NCBI GenBank assembly: GCA_945907755.1
Contig: CAMDTN010000016.1
Location: 1-49,893, forward strand
Origin: Singulisphaera sp. GP187
GTDB lineage: Bacteria > Planctomycetota > GCA-002687715
Direction: 5' to 3'
DNA length: 49,893 nucleotides
This document shows positions 9,611 through 17,683 of this stretch, piece by piece. A program made the position numbers and the translations under genes. The stretch's first letter is position 1. Each line of letters begins with the position of its first letter. The notes below the pieces were generated by a model. That model made no database searches and was not told where the DNA came from. It saw nothing but the letters and a program-made list of their open reading frames with translations.

Positions 9611-11815
9611 ATGCAAGGCCGTGAGGTGGAGATCCCCATGTTCGAGATCATGAACAAATATCGCGTTGTCATCCTCGGCCTGCTCTTTGTCGGCCTGTTC
9701 GGATGGGGCGCTTGGGGCGCCGTGGATTCGCTCCTTTCGGGTGGTAACAGCGAAGAGGACACAGTGCTGGCTACCTACACAGTCCCCGGCGAAACTGCCC
9801 CGCGCGAAATTCGCACTGCGGACTGGTTAGCCGTGCGCCAGCAAATCGGCGGCGAGCAGATGCTCGAGTACCTCGCGATGCTCCTGCAAGTTGGGGACAA
9901 GAGTCTCGACCAATTCATCTTTGATTACATCGTGTTGCGCGCAGCAGGGGAGAAGGCCGGCATCGTCGTCTCGGACGGCGACGCGCTGCGCATGTACGAG
10001 CAGTTCTATGGCAAGTTAGCCAATCCCAAGCACCTGCCGCCCGAAGCAACGCTCGACTTCTACCGCGGCCTCGCCTGCGCGCAGCGCTTCCGCATGCAGT
10101 ACTACCGCGACGCGGGCGGCGTGGCTTTCGACAAACTGTGGACGACCTACAAGAGCGACTACGAATTGCTGCACGGCCGCGCTGTAGTGTTTGAGGCCAC
10201 CAAGGCAGCCGACCTGGCTTTCGACCCGGAAGGCAACGACAAGGACAAGAAGACCCTCATCGATTTTTGGGAAGAGAATCAGTGGTTGAAGGAAGCGAAC
10301 AAGCTGCCCGCTGAGGCCGATCTTCAAGTGGCCTTTGTGCGCTACAAGGACAAGAGCCTTGCAGATTTCGACAAGGAATTCGCCACTTTCACCGAAGCGG
10401 TGAAGGACTTGACGGTGACTGATGAAGAGGTGGCCCGTCGCTTCGAACTGCACAAGGCTGCCTACGCGCAGTTACTCGCCGATGAAAGCTCCCGCGTGGC
10501 GCGCGAGCAAGAAGACGAAGACAAGAAGGCCAAGGAAGAGAAGCGCGAGCCCAAGGACTTGACCCCGGGCGATCAGCCCGGCGAGTTCGAGCGCCTCAAG
10601 GGCCGCGTGCGCCAGGAACTGGTGCTGGCAAAACTGCTGGCCAAGGTTTCTGACGAAGTGAAGGCCGGGGCCGAATTGGAAGTGATTGCCAAGAAATACG
10701 GCATCAACTTCACCGACATGAAGAAAGTGAATGGCGATGCGCTGCAAGCGCAGCCTGAGTTTGGAACACCGCGCGCGAAGCAGGTGGTTTTCGGCAACGG
10801 GGCCGAGTGGTTGGCTTCGGGCAAGCTGAAGGCTGGCGAGATTGTGCCCTACGAATCCACCAACGCCGCTCAATACGCAGCTGGCTGCTTCGACGAACCC
10901 GGTTCGTTCCAAGCGCTGTTCCGTCTAATGGACCATCGCAAAGAACGCGCGCCTGAGCTGAAGGACATCAAGGACAAGGTTGTTGCTGAGTGGAAGAAGC
11001 GCCGCATTTCGGAAGACCTCACCAAGCGCGGCAACGATTTCCACGCTGCGGTTAAGAAGGCGGTTGAAGAACTGCCTGAGGTGAAGGCGCTGCGCGCACA
11101 AATGACCACGGAGCGCGATGCGTCCGTGGCCAAGGACATCGCGGATGCCAAGCTCAGCCGCGACAATGCCGAGCACAAGGATCAGATCCAACTGATCGAA
11201 GCGCGTTTCGATCGCGAGCGCGATGACAAGGTGATGCTCGAGAGCGCGAAGCACGAGAATGCCGCGTTCGAAGCAGCCGCGAAGGCGGCTGGCTTGACGG
11301 TGGAACCCGTGCCGCCCGCATTCAAGCTCAGTGCCACCGCCGCTGCTTGGCGTGACGACCTCAGCCCCGAAGAACGCCGCAACCGTTTGTTCCGCACCGC
11401 GACGGTGTTGCACAAGCTGGCTGTGGCCGAAATCGGTCGCGTGACAGAGCCCACCTTCGAAGCCGAAGGCGGTATCGGTGCAGTGATGGTTCTGGACAAG
11501 CGCACGCCTCCCACTGAAGCGGACATGCTCGCGCGCCCCGACCGCACCACCAACACGAGCAACCGCTTGGCCGAGCGCCCCGCGCAGGACGAATGGTCGT
11601 ACCGCAACTTCAAGACGGCAAGCTGGTTCTCGCTGTCCGCGCCTCAAACCGAAGAGGCTCTGAAGGCTCGCGAAGAGGATCAAGTGAAGCGCGCGACTGC
11701 CGATGCGGCACGCCGCGAAAGTGATAACCGCAAGCGCACTGATGCGGCCTTCAAGGCGCGCCAGTTAGAGCTGAAGAATCCGGCGCCAACCAACGGCGAC
11801 ATCAAGAAAGACTGA
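9611..11815 (+). CDS. PpiD/SurA-like membrane-anchored periplasmic chaperone
   Basis: 734 residues with one N-terminal membrane anchor (about residues 17-37, 'YRVVILGLLFVGLFGWGAWG') and a long soluble, charged, helical body expected in the periplasm. The plan resembles PpiD/SurA_N proteins: anchor, helical chaperone segment around 80-200 including 'SDGDALRMYEQF', then 'VTDEEVARRFELHKAAY' and 'LKGRVRQELVLAKLLAKVSDEV' as in SurA/PpiD relatives. A lysine/glutamate-rich segment sits near residues 300-315. No clear parvulin catalytic signature was recognised, so isomerase activity is not claimed. ATG 9611 has only a short leader; ATGs at 9638 (MFEIMNKY) and 9650 are alternatives, the former preceded by GTGGAGAT. 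Inferred role: folding of exported proteins. Confidence 0.6.
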   Translation: MQGREVEIPMFEIMNKYRVVILGLLFVGLFGWGAWGAVDSLLSGGNSEEDTVLATYTVPGETAPREIRTADWLAVRQQIGGEQMLEYLAMLLQVGDKSLDQFIFDYIVLRAAGEKAGIVVSDGDALRMYEQFYGKLANPKHLPPEATLDFYRGLACAQRFRMQYYRDAGGVAFDKLWTTYKSDYELLHGRAVVFEATKAADLAFDPEGNDKDKKTLIDFWEENQWLKEANKLPAEADLQVAFVRYKDKSLADFDKEFATFTEAVKDLTVTDEEVARRFELHKAAYAQLLADESSRVAREQEDEDKKAKEEKREPKDLTPGDQPGEFERLKGRVRQELVLAKLLAKVSDEVKAGAELEVIAKKYGINFTDMKKVNGDALQAQPEFGTPRAKQVVFGNGAEWLASGKLKAGEIVPYESTNAAQYAAGCFDEPGSFQALFRLMDHRKERAPELKDIKDKVVAEWKKRRISEDLTKRGNDFHAAVKKAVEELPEVKALRAQMTTERDASVAKDIADAKLSRDNAEHKDQIQLIEARFDRERDDKVMLESAKHENAAFEAAAKAAGLTVEPVPPAFKLSATAAAWRDDLSPEERRNRLFRTATVLHKLAVAEIGRVTEPTFEAEGGIGAVMVLDKRTPPTEADMLARPDRTTNTSNRLAERPAQDEWSYRNFKTASWFSLSAPQTEEALKAREEDQVKRATADAARRESDNRKRTDAAFKARQLELKNPAPTNGDIKKD

Positions 11816-11825
11816 CCCGCACGCG

Positions 11826-11850
11826 CCGCGATGCTGCGCTGGGCTCGCGG
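11826..11850. other. Hairpin in the convergent gap between the PpiD-like gene and yidD
   Basis: CCGCGA (11826-11831) and TCGCGG (11845-11850) form a six-base-pair stem with a 13-base loop in the 37-base gap between two converging genes. The position suits a bidirectional transcription stop, but there is no T-tract on either side, so this is only a weak terminator candidate. Confidence 0.25.
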
Positions 11851-11852
11851 GC

Positions 11853-12077
11853 TCAAGGGCTTTCTGGCGGGTGGACAGGGTCGTAGCCGGGCGGGTGGCC
11901 GGGGTGGCAGCGCAAGATGCGCCGCAGCCCCAGCCAAGTGCCGCGCAGCGCGCCGTGTTGGCGCAGCGCTTCGATCATGTAGCTGCTGCACGAAGGCATG
12001 TAGCGACAAGACGGCGGCAGCACTGGTGCGATGAGCAGTTGATAGCCCCGCACCAGCAAGATCAGCAGGTGCTTCAT
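11853..12077 (-). CDS. yidD: Membrane protein insertion efficiency factor YidD
   Basis: 74 residues. YidD is a small amphipathic protein that helps YidC-mediated insertion of membrane proteins. The family pattern is intact: an N-terminal helix '[15 protein letters not shown]', then '[16 protein letters not shown]' with its cysteines, '[19 protein letters not shown]', and an end rich in Pro and Asp ('GHPPGYDPV'). Start ATG at 12077 overlaps the last four bases of rnpA (ATGA), the usual coupling of this gene pair. Confidence 0.92.
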   Translation of the reverse strand: MKHLLILLVRGYQLLIAPVLPPSCRYMPSCSSYMIEALRQHGALRGTWLGLRRILRCHPGHPPGYDPVHPPESP

Positions 12078-12433
12078 GGCCGCTTGGAGTTCAGTTTTTG
12101 CGCAGCGCGCTCGAGCAGGGCCACCACTGCGGCCAACTCTGTGCAAGGCTCTGCAGCATCCACGATCAGCACGATGTCCAAACCTGGCGGGAAATCTGCA
12201 CGCACGGTGCGCCACGATTCACGCAAGATGCGTTTGATGCGATTGCGCAATGGTGCGAGGCCTTCGAATTTCGGCACGGTGATACCGAGGCGAGTGGTCT
12301 TCGTGCCGTTGGGCGTGAACTGCACGCGAATGGGCCCAGAGCGCAGCCTTGCACCGCTGGCGCGCAGGCGCAGATAGTCTCCGCGCTTGCGCAGCCGCTC
12401 GGCCGTGGGCAAAGGCCCGTGGGCCTGTCTCAC
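12074..12433 (-). CDS. rnpA: Ribonuclease P protein component
   Basis: About 119 residues. The protein subunit of RNase P helps the RNA subunit mature the 5' ends of tRNAs. Visible signature: '[16 protein letters not shown]' at the N-terminus, '[25 protein letters not shown]' broken into its basic RNR helix, and 'GLDIVLIV' near the end. GTG 12433 was chosen because it overlaps the stop of the upstream lipoprotein gene (GTGA) and leaves only a short lead before the conserved region; an ATG at 12505 would lie inside that gene. rnpA normally follows rpmH; here it follows a lipoprotein gene instead, and rpmH is absent from the window. Confidence 0.9.
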   Translation of the reverse strand: MRQAHGPLPTAERLRKRGDYLRLRASGARLRSGPIRVQFTPNGTKTTRLGITVPKFEGLAPLRNRIKRILRESWRTVRADFPPGLDIVLIVDAAEPCTELAAVVALLERAAQKLNSKRP

Positions 12434-13599
12434 TGGGGCGGCTTCTTCAAATGCGCTGCGAACTCGGCCTTCAAGCGGAAAGCGGTGTTCAAGTTCTCGT
12501 CCCACGAATCGGCCTGCTCGGAGCGCGTGCGGATGTAGCGTTCGAGGTTGTTGGTGGCCAGCTCAAACTGCCCGAGGCGGCCTTGGCACTGAGCAAGTTT
12601 CACCAGCACATCCATGCGTGCGGGCTCAGCTTCCATGGCTCCGTTCAAGTCATCCACCGCGCGTGAAAAATGTTGCTTGGCATCGCGTTGTGCGCCCGGC
12701 GTGGTTAGCAGTGCTTCGCCTTGGTCATAGGCAATGTTGCCTAGGCGCACCAACACGGTGGCCCGCTTGGCGCGCACGCTTTGGATCTTTTGGTTCACCA
12801 CAGCGCGCTTGGCTTCGCGCATGCGCTGGTCGGGCTCTTGTTCGCACTGTTCCAACTGCTTTTGCCAAAACTCGCGGGCCGACGTGCTCACTTGCAGCCA
12901 ACGCCGGAAGCTGCTTTCGCCGCTAGCAGCGTCGTTGCTGGCCACTTGCAGTTCAGCCACATTCAACGTGGCTTCGGGAGTCGGGCTGCCCATCGCGTCA
13001 AGACGCAGGAATAACTGCAGCGCTTCGGCGCGGCGTGTGGCGGCGCTGTGCCCCAGTTTCTCGGCACTTGTCGCGAGGGTTTGCCGCGCTGGGTCTTGGG
13101 GCCCGAGTGATGCGCTGCGCTGATTTTCCATGCGCCCGCGAAGGGTGTCGCAGTCGCTCAGGCCGCGCGCGGCCATGGCCACCACGAGCGCCGCTTTCCA
13201 CTGAGCCACAGGTATGTTGCTGGCCTGCGCAGCATCGGCCTCGATCTTGCCATCCCAAAGCGCCGCAGCAGCCTTGTGCGCTGCGCCGAGGCGATCTTCC
13301 GCGTAGCGGATTTCGCCGCGGTCGAGGGCCAAGCTGCCCAAATGAAAATCGCACGAGGCGATGCCTATCTGCGCCATCCAATTGCCCGGCTGCAATTTCA
13401 GTTGTTGCTCCCACTGCTCACGGGCGCGCAAGAACTGATCGCCGTCGAAATACTCTTTGGCGTTTTGCGCGTAGTAATCCGCATCGAATTGCGGGTCTTG
13501 GGGGTTGCGGCCTTCATCCGGGTCGGAGAGGGGCAATAGTGCGCACGCGGGCAGCAGGGCCGCAGCCAACAACAGGAACGCGCGGGGGAATAGCGTCAT
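12430..13599 (-). CDS. TPR-like lipoprotein
   Basis: 389 residues from ATG 13599. The N-terminus is a lipoprotein signal: a hydrophobic stretch followed by 'LLPACALLP', where 'LPAC' is the lipobox and the cysteine (about residue 20) would be lipidated. The remainder is helical and resembles tetratricopeptide repeats: 'YYAQNAKEYFDGDQFLRARE', 'WEQQLKLQPGNWMAQIGIA' and a later 'QHFSRAVDDLNGAMEAEPA' with 'VKLAQCQGRLGQFELATNN'. It lies between rqcH and rnpA on the minus strand, 53 bases after rqcH. The function is not recognised; TPR lipoproteins commonly scaffold envelope complexes. The frame is open upstream to 13833 but that part lacks a signal sequence and overlaps rqcH. Confidence 0.7.
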   Translation of the reverse strand: MTLFPRAFLLLAAALLPACALLPLSDPDEGRNPQDPQFDADYYAQNAKEYFDGDQFLRAREQWEQQLKLQPGNWMAQIGIASCDFHLGSLALDRGEIRYAEDRLGAAHKAAAALWDGKIEADAAQASNIPVAQWKAALVVAMAARGLSDCDTLRGRMENQRSASLGPQDPARQTLATSAEKLGHSAATRRAEALQLFLRLDAMGSPTPEATLNVAELQVASNDAASGESSFRRWLQVSTSAREFWQKQLEQCEQEPDQRMREAKRAVVNQKIQSVRAKRATVLVRLGNIAYDQGEALLTTPGAQRDAKQHFSRAVDDLNGAMEAEPARMDVLVKLAQCQGRLGQFELATNNLERYIRTRSEQADSWDENLNTAFRLKAEFAAHLKKPPQ

Positions 13600-13652
13600 G
13601 GACTCGTGGCTCCGCAGCAGGGGTTGCATGGTAGGAGTGGCCTTTGGCACGG

Positions 13653-15143
13653 TCAAGCGGGGTCGTCTGGGCGCCGTTCGCTCTCCAACAGCCTTTGGAG
13701 GCGGTCGACTTCGCCGCGCACTCGCACTGAATGGCGGTCTGCCAGTTGCACTTGGCCCGGCTTGGCGCCAGTGAATTTGCGCACATGTTTCACGCGGGTG
13801 TACGAAACTTCGGGCCGTGCTCCGGGCCCGCAACGGCTGAAATGGGCGGCTAGCGCAGCGGCATCCAGCAGTGTTTGCTCTGGGACTTCATCGGAGCAGC
13901 GCACCACCACGTGCGAGCCGGGGTGGTCGGCCACATGCAACCAGAGCTCGCTCTTGCGGGCGACATCGAAGGTGAGCACATCGTTGTCGGCGGCGGTGCG
14001 GCCAACGAGAAGTTCTATGCCATCGCGCGAAATGAAGGTGCGGTAGGGCAGGCGCGGCGCTGGACCTTTGCGTTTCTCGGCGGGGGCCACGGTGGCCACG
14101 GGCGGTGCGCAATCCAACGCTGCCGCGCGCTCGCGCAAGTCTGCGGCGTCTTGCAACGGGTCTGCCACGCGGCGCAACAAATCTTGGAACGCTTCCACTT
14201 GATCGCTGATCACACCCAAGCGCATGCTGGCGCGCGCCCAAGTGGCTTCGCGTTCGCGCGCTTCCTTGAACAGCTTTTGCAACAGCCCCGAAGCGCCAAG
14301 TCGTGGCGGTATCACCAGCACGCGAGGCGCTGTGTTGGGGTTCTCTGAGTCCAGCAGTTCCACACTGGTTGCATGCGCAGGGATGGTGGACAGTTGTTGC
14401 TGCAACAACAGGGCGTCATGGCGCAATTGCGCGGCTTCTTCGGCGTGGCGCTCGCCGGCGCGCAGTTTCGCTAACAACTGTTCGTCCTTGCGCAGTTGTT
14501 TCTCGGCCAAGCGCTGAATGGAGCTGCGCAGCGCGCGATCGCCCGCGCCGCTCACAACATCGCGCGCGTGGGCGTCGATGGCGGGCGACAGCGGCTGCGG
14601 CAAGGGCACAGCGAGGTAGGGGAAAGGCACTGGACTTGCACAGGTGGCGGCGTGGTCGAAGCGCGGCGGCACCCATGCGACGCCCTTCGCGGTGCGCGGA
14701 GATTTCGCTAAATCTGCTGCGTGCGAACTCAGGATCACTCCCGCTGCGTCCAGCACCAACAGGCGCGGCGCGCGCCCGAAAAGTTCCAACACTAAGCTGC
14801 GCGTGGTGACCATGCCATCCACCAACACTTGCAGTGCGATGACCAGGATGCGCTGGTGAATGACCGAAGTGACGCTGTCCACGCGCGCGTGCAAAAGCAG
14901 TTCACGCAATTCGGTGACGATGCCCGGCGGCACCGTGGGGTTTTCGCCGGGGGTGTCGCACAGGACCGCGCGCGGAAAGGCTGGGTCGAGCACGATGCTC
15001 AGCAACGCGCGGCCGCTATTGGGACCGAAGGCCTCCAGCACGAACAACACGGGCGAGCGCCCGTGCAGTTTCTGCAGGCGCGCGCCAGCAAGGGCCGCGT
15101 GCAGTTCCTCGGAGAGCAGCAGCAATTCCGCGGGAGTTAGCAC
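13653..15143 (-). CDS. rqcH: RqcH/NFACT-family ribosome quality control protein
   Basis: 496 residues. RqcH (the bacterial Rqc2 homologue, formerly 'fibronectin-binding A') binds stalled 50S-peptidyl-tRNA complexes and, in Bacillus, drives C-terminal alanine tailing. The order fits: NFACT-N (1-180, 'LSEELHAALAGARLQKLH'), a helical coiled-coil middle (about 205-340, with 'LRKDEQLLAKLRAGERHAEE'), then the NFACT-R domain (370-490: 'YRTFISRDGIELLVGRTAAD', 'KSELWLHVADHPGSHVVVR', 'KHVRKFTGAKPGQVQL'). It is shorter than the Bacillus protein (about 570). The Asp-Arg pair needed for tailing seems to read Gln-Arg at residues 97-98. It lies 16 bases downstream of ndk in the same operon. Confidence 0.85.
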   Translation of the reverse strand: MLTPAELLLLSEELHAALAGARLQKLHGRSPVLFVLEAFGPNSGRALLSIVLDPAFPRAVLCDTPGENPTVPPGIVTELRELLLHARVDSVTSVIHQRILVIALQVLVDGMVTTRSLVLELFGRAPRLLVLDAAGVILSSHAADLAKSPRTAKGVAWVPPRFDHAATCASPVPFPYLAVPLPQPLSPAIDAHARDVVSGAGDRALRSSIQRLAEKQLRKDEQLLAKLRAGERHAEEAAQLRHDALLLQQQLSTIPAHATSVELLDSENPNTAPRVLVIPPRLGASGLLQKLFKEAREREATWARASMRLGVISDQVEAFQDLLRRVADPLQDAADLRERAAALDCAPPVATVAPAEKRKGPAPRLPYRTFISRDGIELLVGRTAADNDVLTFDVARKSELWLHVADHPGSHVVVRCSDEVPEQTLLDAAALAAHFSRCGPGARPEVSYTRVKHVRKFTGAKPGQVQLADRHSVRVRGEVDRLQRLLESERRPDDPA

Positions 15144-15159
15144 GGCGGTCGATTATGGA

Positions 15160-15630
15160 TCAAAGTTCTTCGGAGGCGTCGTAGACCCAAGCCATGCCGG
15201 CTTGCGACCAGGTCTGCAATTCACCGGGTGCGAAGAATAGACCCAATTCGCGGGCGGCGGCTTCAGGAGAATCGGAGCCGTGTATCAGGTTGTAAGAGCG
15301 GCTGGAGCCGAAGTCGCCGCGGATGGTGCCGGACTCCGCGGTGGGGCCGAAAGTGGCGCCCATCATTTTGCGGCTGATCGCGATGGCATCGACCCCGCGG
15401 ACGGCGAACACAACGACAGGCGAAGAGGTCATGAAACGCACCAAACCGGGGTAGAACTTGCGCTCTTTGTGGGCTTCGTAGTGGCGTTCGGCCAAGGACA
15501 TGGGGATGGTCATCATCTTCATGCCCACAAGTTGCAGGCCCTTCTCTTCGAAGCGAGTGAGGATGCGGCCAACCAGCGCGCGCTGGACACCGTCGGGTTT
15601 GACAATCAACAGGGTGGATTCGAGTGCCAT
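15160..15630 (-). CDS. ndk: Nucleoside diphosphate kinase
   Basis: 156 residues from ATG 15630, preceded on the minus strand by the ribosome-binding site AAGGAAC. Ndk transfers a phosphate from ATP to nucleoside diphosphates through a phosphohistidine. Family signatures are all present: 'TLLIVKPDGVQRALVGRI', 'FYPGLVRFMTSSPVVVFAV', and the active-site motif 'NLIHGSDSPEAAARELGLFF' containing the catalytic His. The length is close to other bacterial enzymes (about 140-150). It is first in the minus-strand unit ndk-rqcH-lipoprotein-rnpA-yidD and is divergent from the ATP synthase operon across a 148-base gap. Confidence 0.96.
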   Translation of the reverse strand: MALESTLLIVKPDGVQRALVGRILTRFEEKGLQLVGMKMMTIPMSLAERHYEAHKERKFYPGLVRFMTSSPVVVFAVRGVDAIAISRKMMGATFGPTAESGTIRGDFGSSRSYNLIHGSDSPEAAARELGLFFAPGELQTWSQAGMAWVYDASEEL

Positions 15631-15757
15631 TGGGTTCCTTGTTCCTGAGCTTCGCTCGGATTTGTGCCCACCAATCGCGGGCAGCGGGCGACTGTAAGTC
15701 CGTGGAGCGGAGCGTTCAACGAATCGGCGCACCATCCAGCGGCTGATAGAGTTCGCC

Positions 15758-15774
15758 GCGCCTCGCGGAGGCGC
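15758..15774 (+). promoter_or_regulatory. Hairpin enclosing the ribosome-binding site of the first ATP operon gene
   Basis: GCGCCTC (15758-15764), loop GCG, GAGGCGC (15768-15774): a perfect seven-base-pair stem. The likely Shine-Dalgarno CGGAGG (15766-15771) lies inside the 3' arm and the start codon follows at 15779. The fold would hide the ribosome-binding site, so translation of the first gene could depend on opening this stem. Seen directly; the regulatory meaning is inferred. Confidence 0.45.
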
Positions 15775-15778
15775 ACCA

Positions 15779-16003
15779 ATGGCAACACCCGAGCGCAACC
15801 CCAACCGCGGTTTGGCCCTTGCAGGCGCAGGCATCACTTTTGCAGCGCTGGTGGGATTGTCCACTTGGGGCGGCAAAGCCCTTGATGACCGCTGGGGCAC
15901 GGAGCCTTGGCTCACCATCAGTTGCGGCATGATCGGCGTGGGCTTGGCCATTTGGGACTTAGTGCGCAGCGTGGACGCGATGGAACGAAAAGGGCGCAAA
16001 TGA
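15779..16003 (+). CDS. atpZ: AtpZ/AtpI-family small membrane protein
   Basis: 74 residues with two membrane helices: 'LALAGAGITFAALVGLSTWGG' and 'LTISCGMIGVGLAIWDLV'. The layout (short basic N-terminus, a helix ending in 'GGKALDDRWGTEPW', second helix, basic tail) is that of the AtpZ/AtpI (F0F1-ATPase subunit, gca1-type) family placed first in many atp operons. Such proteins assist assembly of the c ring or ion uptake; which applies here is unknown. The stop overlaps the next start (ATGA at 16000-16003). The symbol follows family and position rather than function. Confidence 0.7.
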   Translation: MATPERNPNRGLALAGAGITFAALVGLSTWGGKALDDRWGTEPWLTISCGMIGVGLAIWDLVRSVDAMERKGRK

Positions 16004-16413
16004 AAGCTGTGTGCATCGGGCGGTACTTCTTCGGATCAGTGGTGATGGGCGTGCTGCTCGGTGCAGTTGCGCATTGGGTGTGCGCGCTACTGGAACGGCC
16101 CGACGCGGCTGCGGCATCCTGCCGCATGGCCGTCGGCGCGGTGTTGCTTGCAGACCTCCTCGCATACTTCATCACCGCGCGCGGAATCGTGGCAGGAAAT
16201 CGTCAGTTCCTGACCTTGTGGGGAGTGGGACTCCTTAGCAAACTCGGCTGCCTCGTGGCGGCATCAGTGGCACTGGTCGCTACGGAGTGTGTGCAGCGGA
16301 ACGATTACTTGCTGGCGTTGGCCGTGGCCTTCCTCGTGTTCACTACACGACAAGCCGTGGTGCTGATGAAGCTGGTCTTGCCGCCTACGAAACCACCTGT
16401 CCCTACCGAGTGA
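16000..16413 (+). CDS. ATP synthase subunit I-like membrane protein
   Basis: 137 residues from ATG 16000, overlapping the preceding stop. Four hydrophobic helices are visible: about residues 8-28 ('RYFFGSVVMGVLLGAVAHWV'), 43-60, 72-90 ('LWGVGLLSKLGCLVAASVAL') and 102-125. Position between the AtpZ-like gene and atpB, size, and four-helix topology match AtpI-type accessory proteins, but sequence similarity to known AtpI is not obvious. Probably a helper for Fo assembly; identity is inferred mainly from context. Confidence 0.6.
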   Translation: MKAVCIGRYFFGSVVMGVLLGAVAHWVCALLERPDAAAASCRMAVGAVLLADLLAYFITARGIVAGNRQFLTLWGVGLLSKLGCLVAASVALVATECVQRNDYLLALAVAFLVFTTRQAVVLMKLVLPPTKPPVPTE

Positions 16414-16419
16414 CAAGAC

Positions 16420-17217
16420 TTGATCATCCCCGGCTTCATCGCTCCTGTGCTTGCCAGCGTGGAATCTCCCCAAGATGGCAACCCTGTCATCGCGGTGCTG
16501 AACCACGCAAAGGACCACAAGATCGGCGAAATCGCTGGCATGCCCGTCACTGCCTTTCAGGTGATGCTGGCGATCAGTGCAGTTGTGCTGGTGGGTGCGG
16601 CGCTGCTGTGCGATCGGCGCAGCTTGGTGCCCCGCGGTTTTCTGCGCAACACATTCGAGAGCATCATGCTCTTCATTCGCGATGAAATGGTGCGCCCCGC
16701 ATTCGGCGGCCACGGCGACGCCTTCGTGCCTTTCTTCAGCACCTGTTTCCTGTTCATCCTGACTGTGAACTTGCTGGGCATGGTTCCATTGCCCGTCATC
16801 GGCGGCACCGCAACTTCCGCGCTGCCCGTCACAGGCGCGTTGGCTGCGATCGTCATGCTGGTGTCGTTCTTCAGTGGGTTGTTCACCGCCAAGAGCCACT
16901 TCCTCAGCTTGTTCATTCCCTCGGGTTTGCCCACAGCGCTGAAGCCGCTGTTGTTCGTGTTGGAGCTGGTGGGGTTCTTCATCAAGCACGGAGTGCTGAT
17001 GGTGCGACTCTTCGCCAACATGCTGGCAGGCCACTTGGTCATCGGCGCCTTTGTCGCGCTGATCTTTGTTTACAAGAGCTATGGCGTCGCGGTTCCCGCG
17101 ATCGGCCTATCTCTATTCGTTTCCTGCTTGGAACTCCTTGTGGCGTTCTTGCAGGCTTATGTCTTCACGCTGCTCGCAGTGCTCTTCGTGGGTGGAATGG
17201 TCCATCCGGATCACTGA
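16420..17217 (+). CDS. atpB: F1Fo ATP synthase subunit a
   Basis: 265 residues. Subunit a forms the ion half-channels against the c ring. The key signature is 'MVRLFANMLAGHLVIGAF' with the essential arginine near residue 195, and the late helix 'LELLVAFLQAYVFTLLAVLFV'. An earlier segment, 'CFLFILTVNLLGMVPLP', is also typical of the family. The start is TTG at 16420; a stop at 16411-16413 lies in the same frame, so no ATG is available before residue 41. A weak start is common where translation is coupled to the gene before it, six bases away. Confidence 0.93.
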   Translation: MIIPGFIAPVLASVESPQDGNPVIAVLNHAKDHKIGEIAGMPVTAFQVMLAISAVVLVGAALLCDRRSLVPRGFLRNTFESIMLFIRDEMVRPAFGGHGDAFVPFFSTCFLFILTVNLLGMVPLPVIGGTATSALPVTGALAAIVMLVSFFSGLFTAKSHFLSLFIPSGLPTALKPLLFVLELVGFFIKHGVLMVRLFANMLAGHLVIGAFVALIFVYKSYGVAVPAIGLSLFVSCLELLVAFLQAYVFTLLAVLFVGGMVHPDH

Positions 17218-17270
17218 GCAGCTATTGGTTTCGTCGCTGACGCATGCCTCTTCAGAGGAGTGAGATCGAG

Positions 17271-17591
17271 ATGAACTTCAAGAACATCGTTCGCTTTGCG
17301 CTTGTGGCCGTTGTGGCCTTCGGTTTCTGTGCCATGCCCGCCTTCGCGGCGGAGCCCATGGGTGCACAAGATGCCCCTTCAAACTTGCTGCCCCTCGTGG
17401 CGCTGGGCGCAGGCCTGGTGACCGTTGGTGGCGGGCTCGGCATCGGCCTGCTCGCTAAGGCGGCAATGGAAGGCATCGCACGCCAGCCCGAAGCGGCCGG
17501 CTCCATCCGCGGCGCCATGATTGTGGCTGCGGCGCTCATCGAAGGTTTCACCTTCTTTGCGCTCATCGTTTGCATTATCGCCACCAAGTGA
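17271..17591 (+). CDS. atpE: F1Fo ATP synthase subunit c, with N-terminal signal-like extension
   Basis: 106 residues from ATG 17271, preceded by AGAGGAG (17254-17260). The C-terminal 65 residues are the two-helix c subunit: a glycine-rich first helix 'GGGLGIGLLAKAAMEGIA', the polar loop 'RQPE', and a second helix with the ion-binding glutamate (E91 in 'AALIEGFTFFA'). The polar residue expected for Na+ binding in helix 1 is Ile and the residue after E91 is Gly, so proton coupling is more likely. The first 27 residues resemble a signal peptide ending 'MPAFAAEP', an extension seen in some bacterial c subunits. Two hairpin-forming sequences follow before atpF. Confidence 0.93.
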   Translation: MNFKNIVRFALVAVVAFGFCAMPAFAAEPMGAQDAPSNLLPLVALGAGLVTVGGGLGIGLLAKAAMEGIARQPEAAGSIRGAMIVAAALIEGFTFFALIVCIIATK

Positions 17592-17628
17592 CCTGCGGTC
17601 CGCGTCGGAACCGGGGGGCGGGCTCGCG

Positions 17629-17646
17629 TCCAAGCATGCGCTTGGA
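17629..17646 (+). promoter_or_regulatory. Intercistronic hairpin between atpE and atpF
   Basis: TCCAAGC (17629-17635), loop ATGC, GCTTGGA (17640-17646): a perfect seven-base-pair stem in the 92-base gap. A second palindrome, ACTCCGCGGAGT (17667-17678), carries the atpF ribosome-binding site GGAGTGA. Such structures after the c gene can stabilise or process mRNA, which would suit the high c-subunit requirement. No T-tract follows, so it is not a standard terminator. Confidence 0.45.
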
Positions 17647-17683
17647 TGAATGCTCGCTCCTCAACAACTCCGCGGAGTGAACC

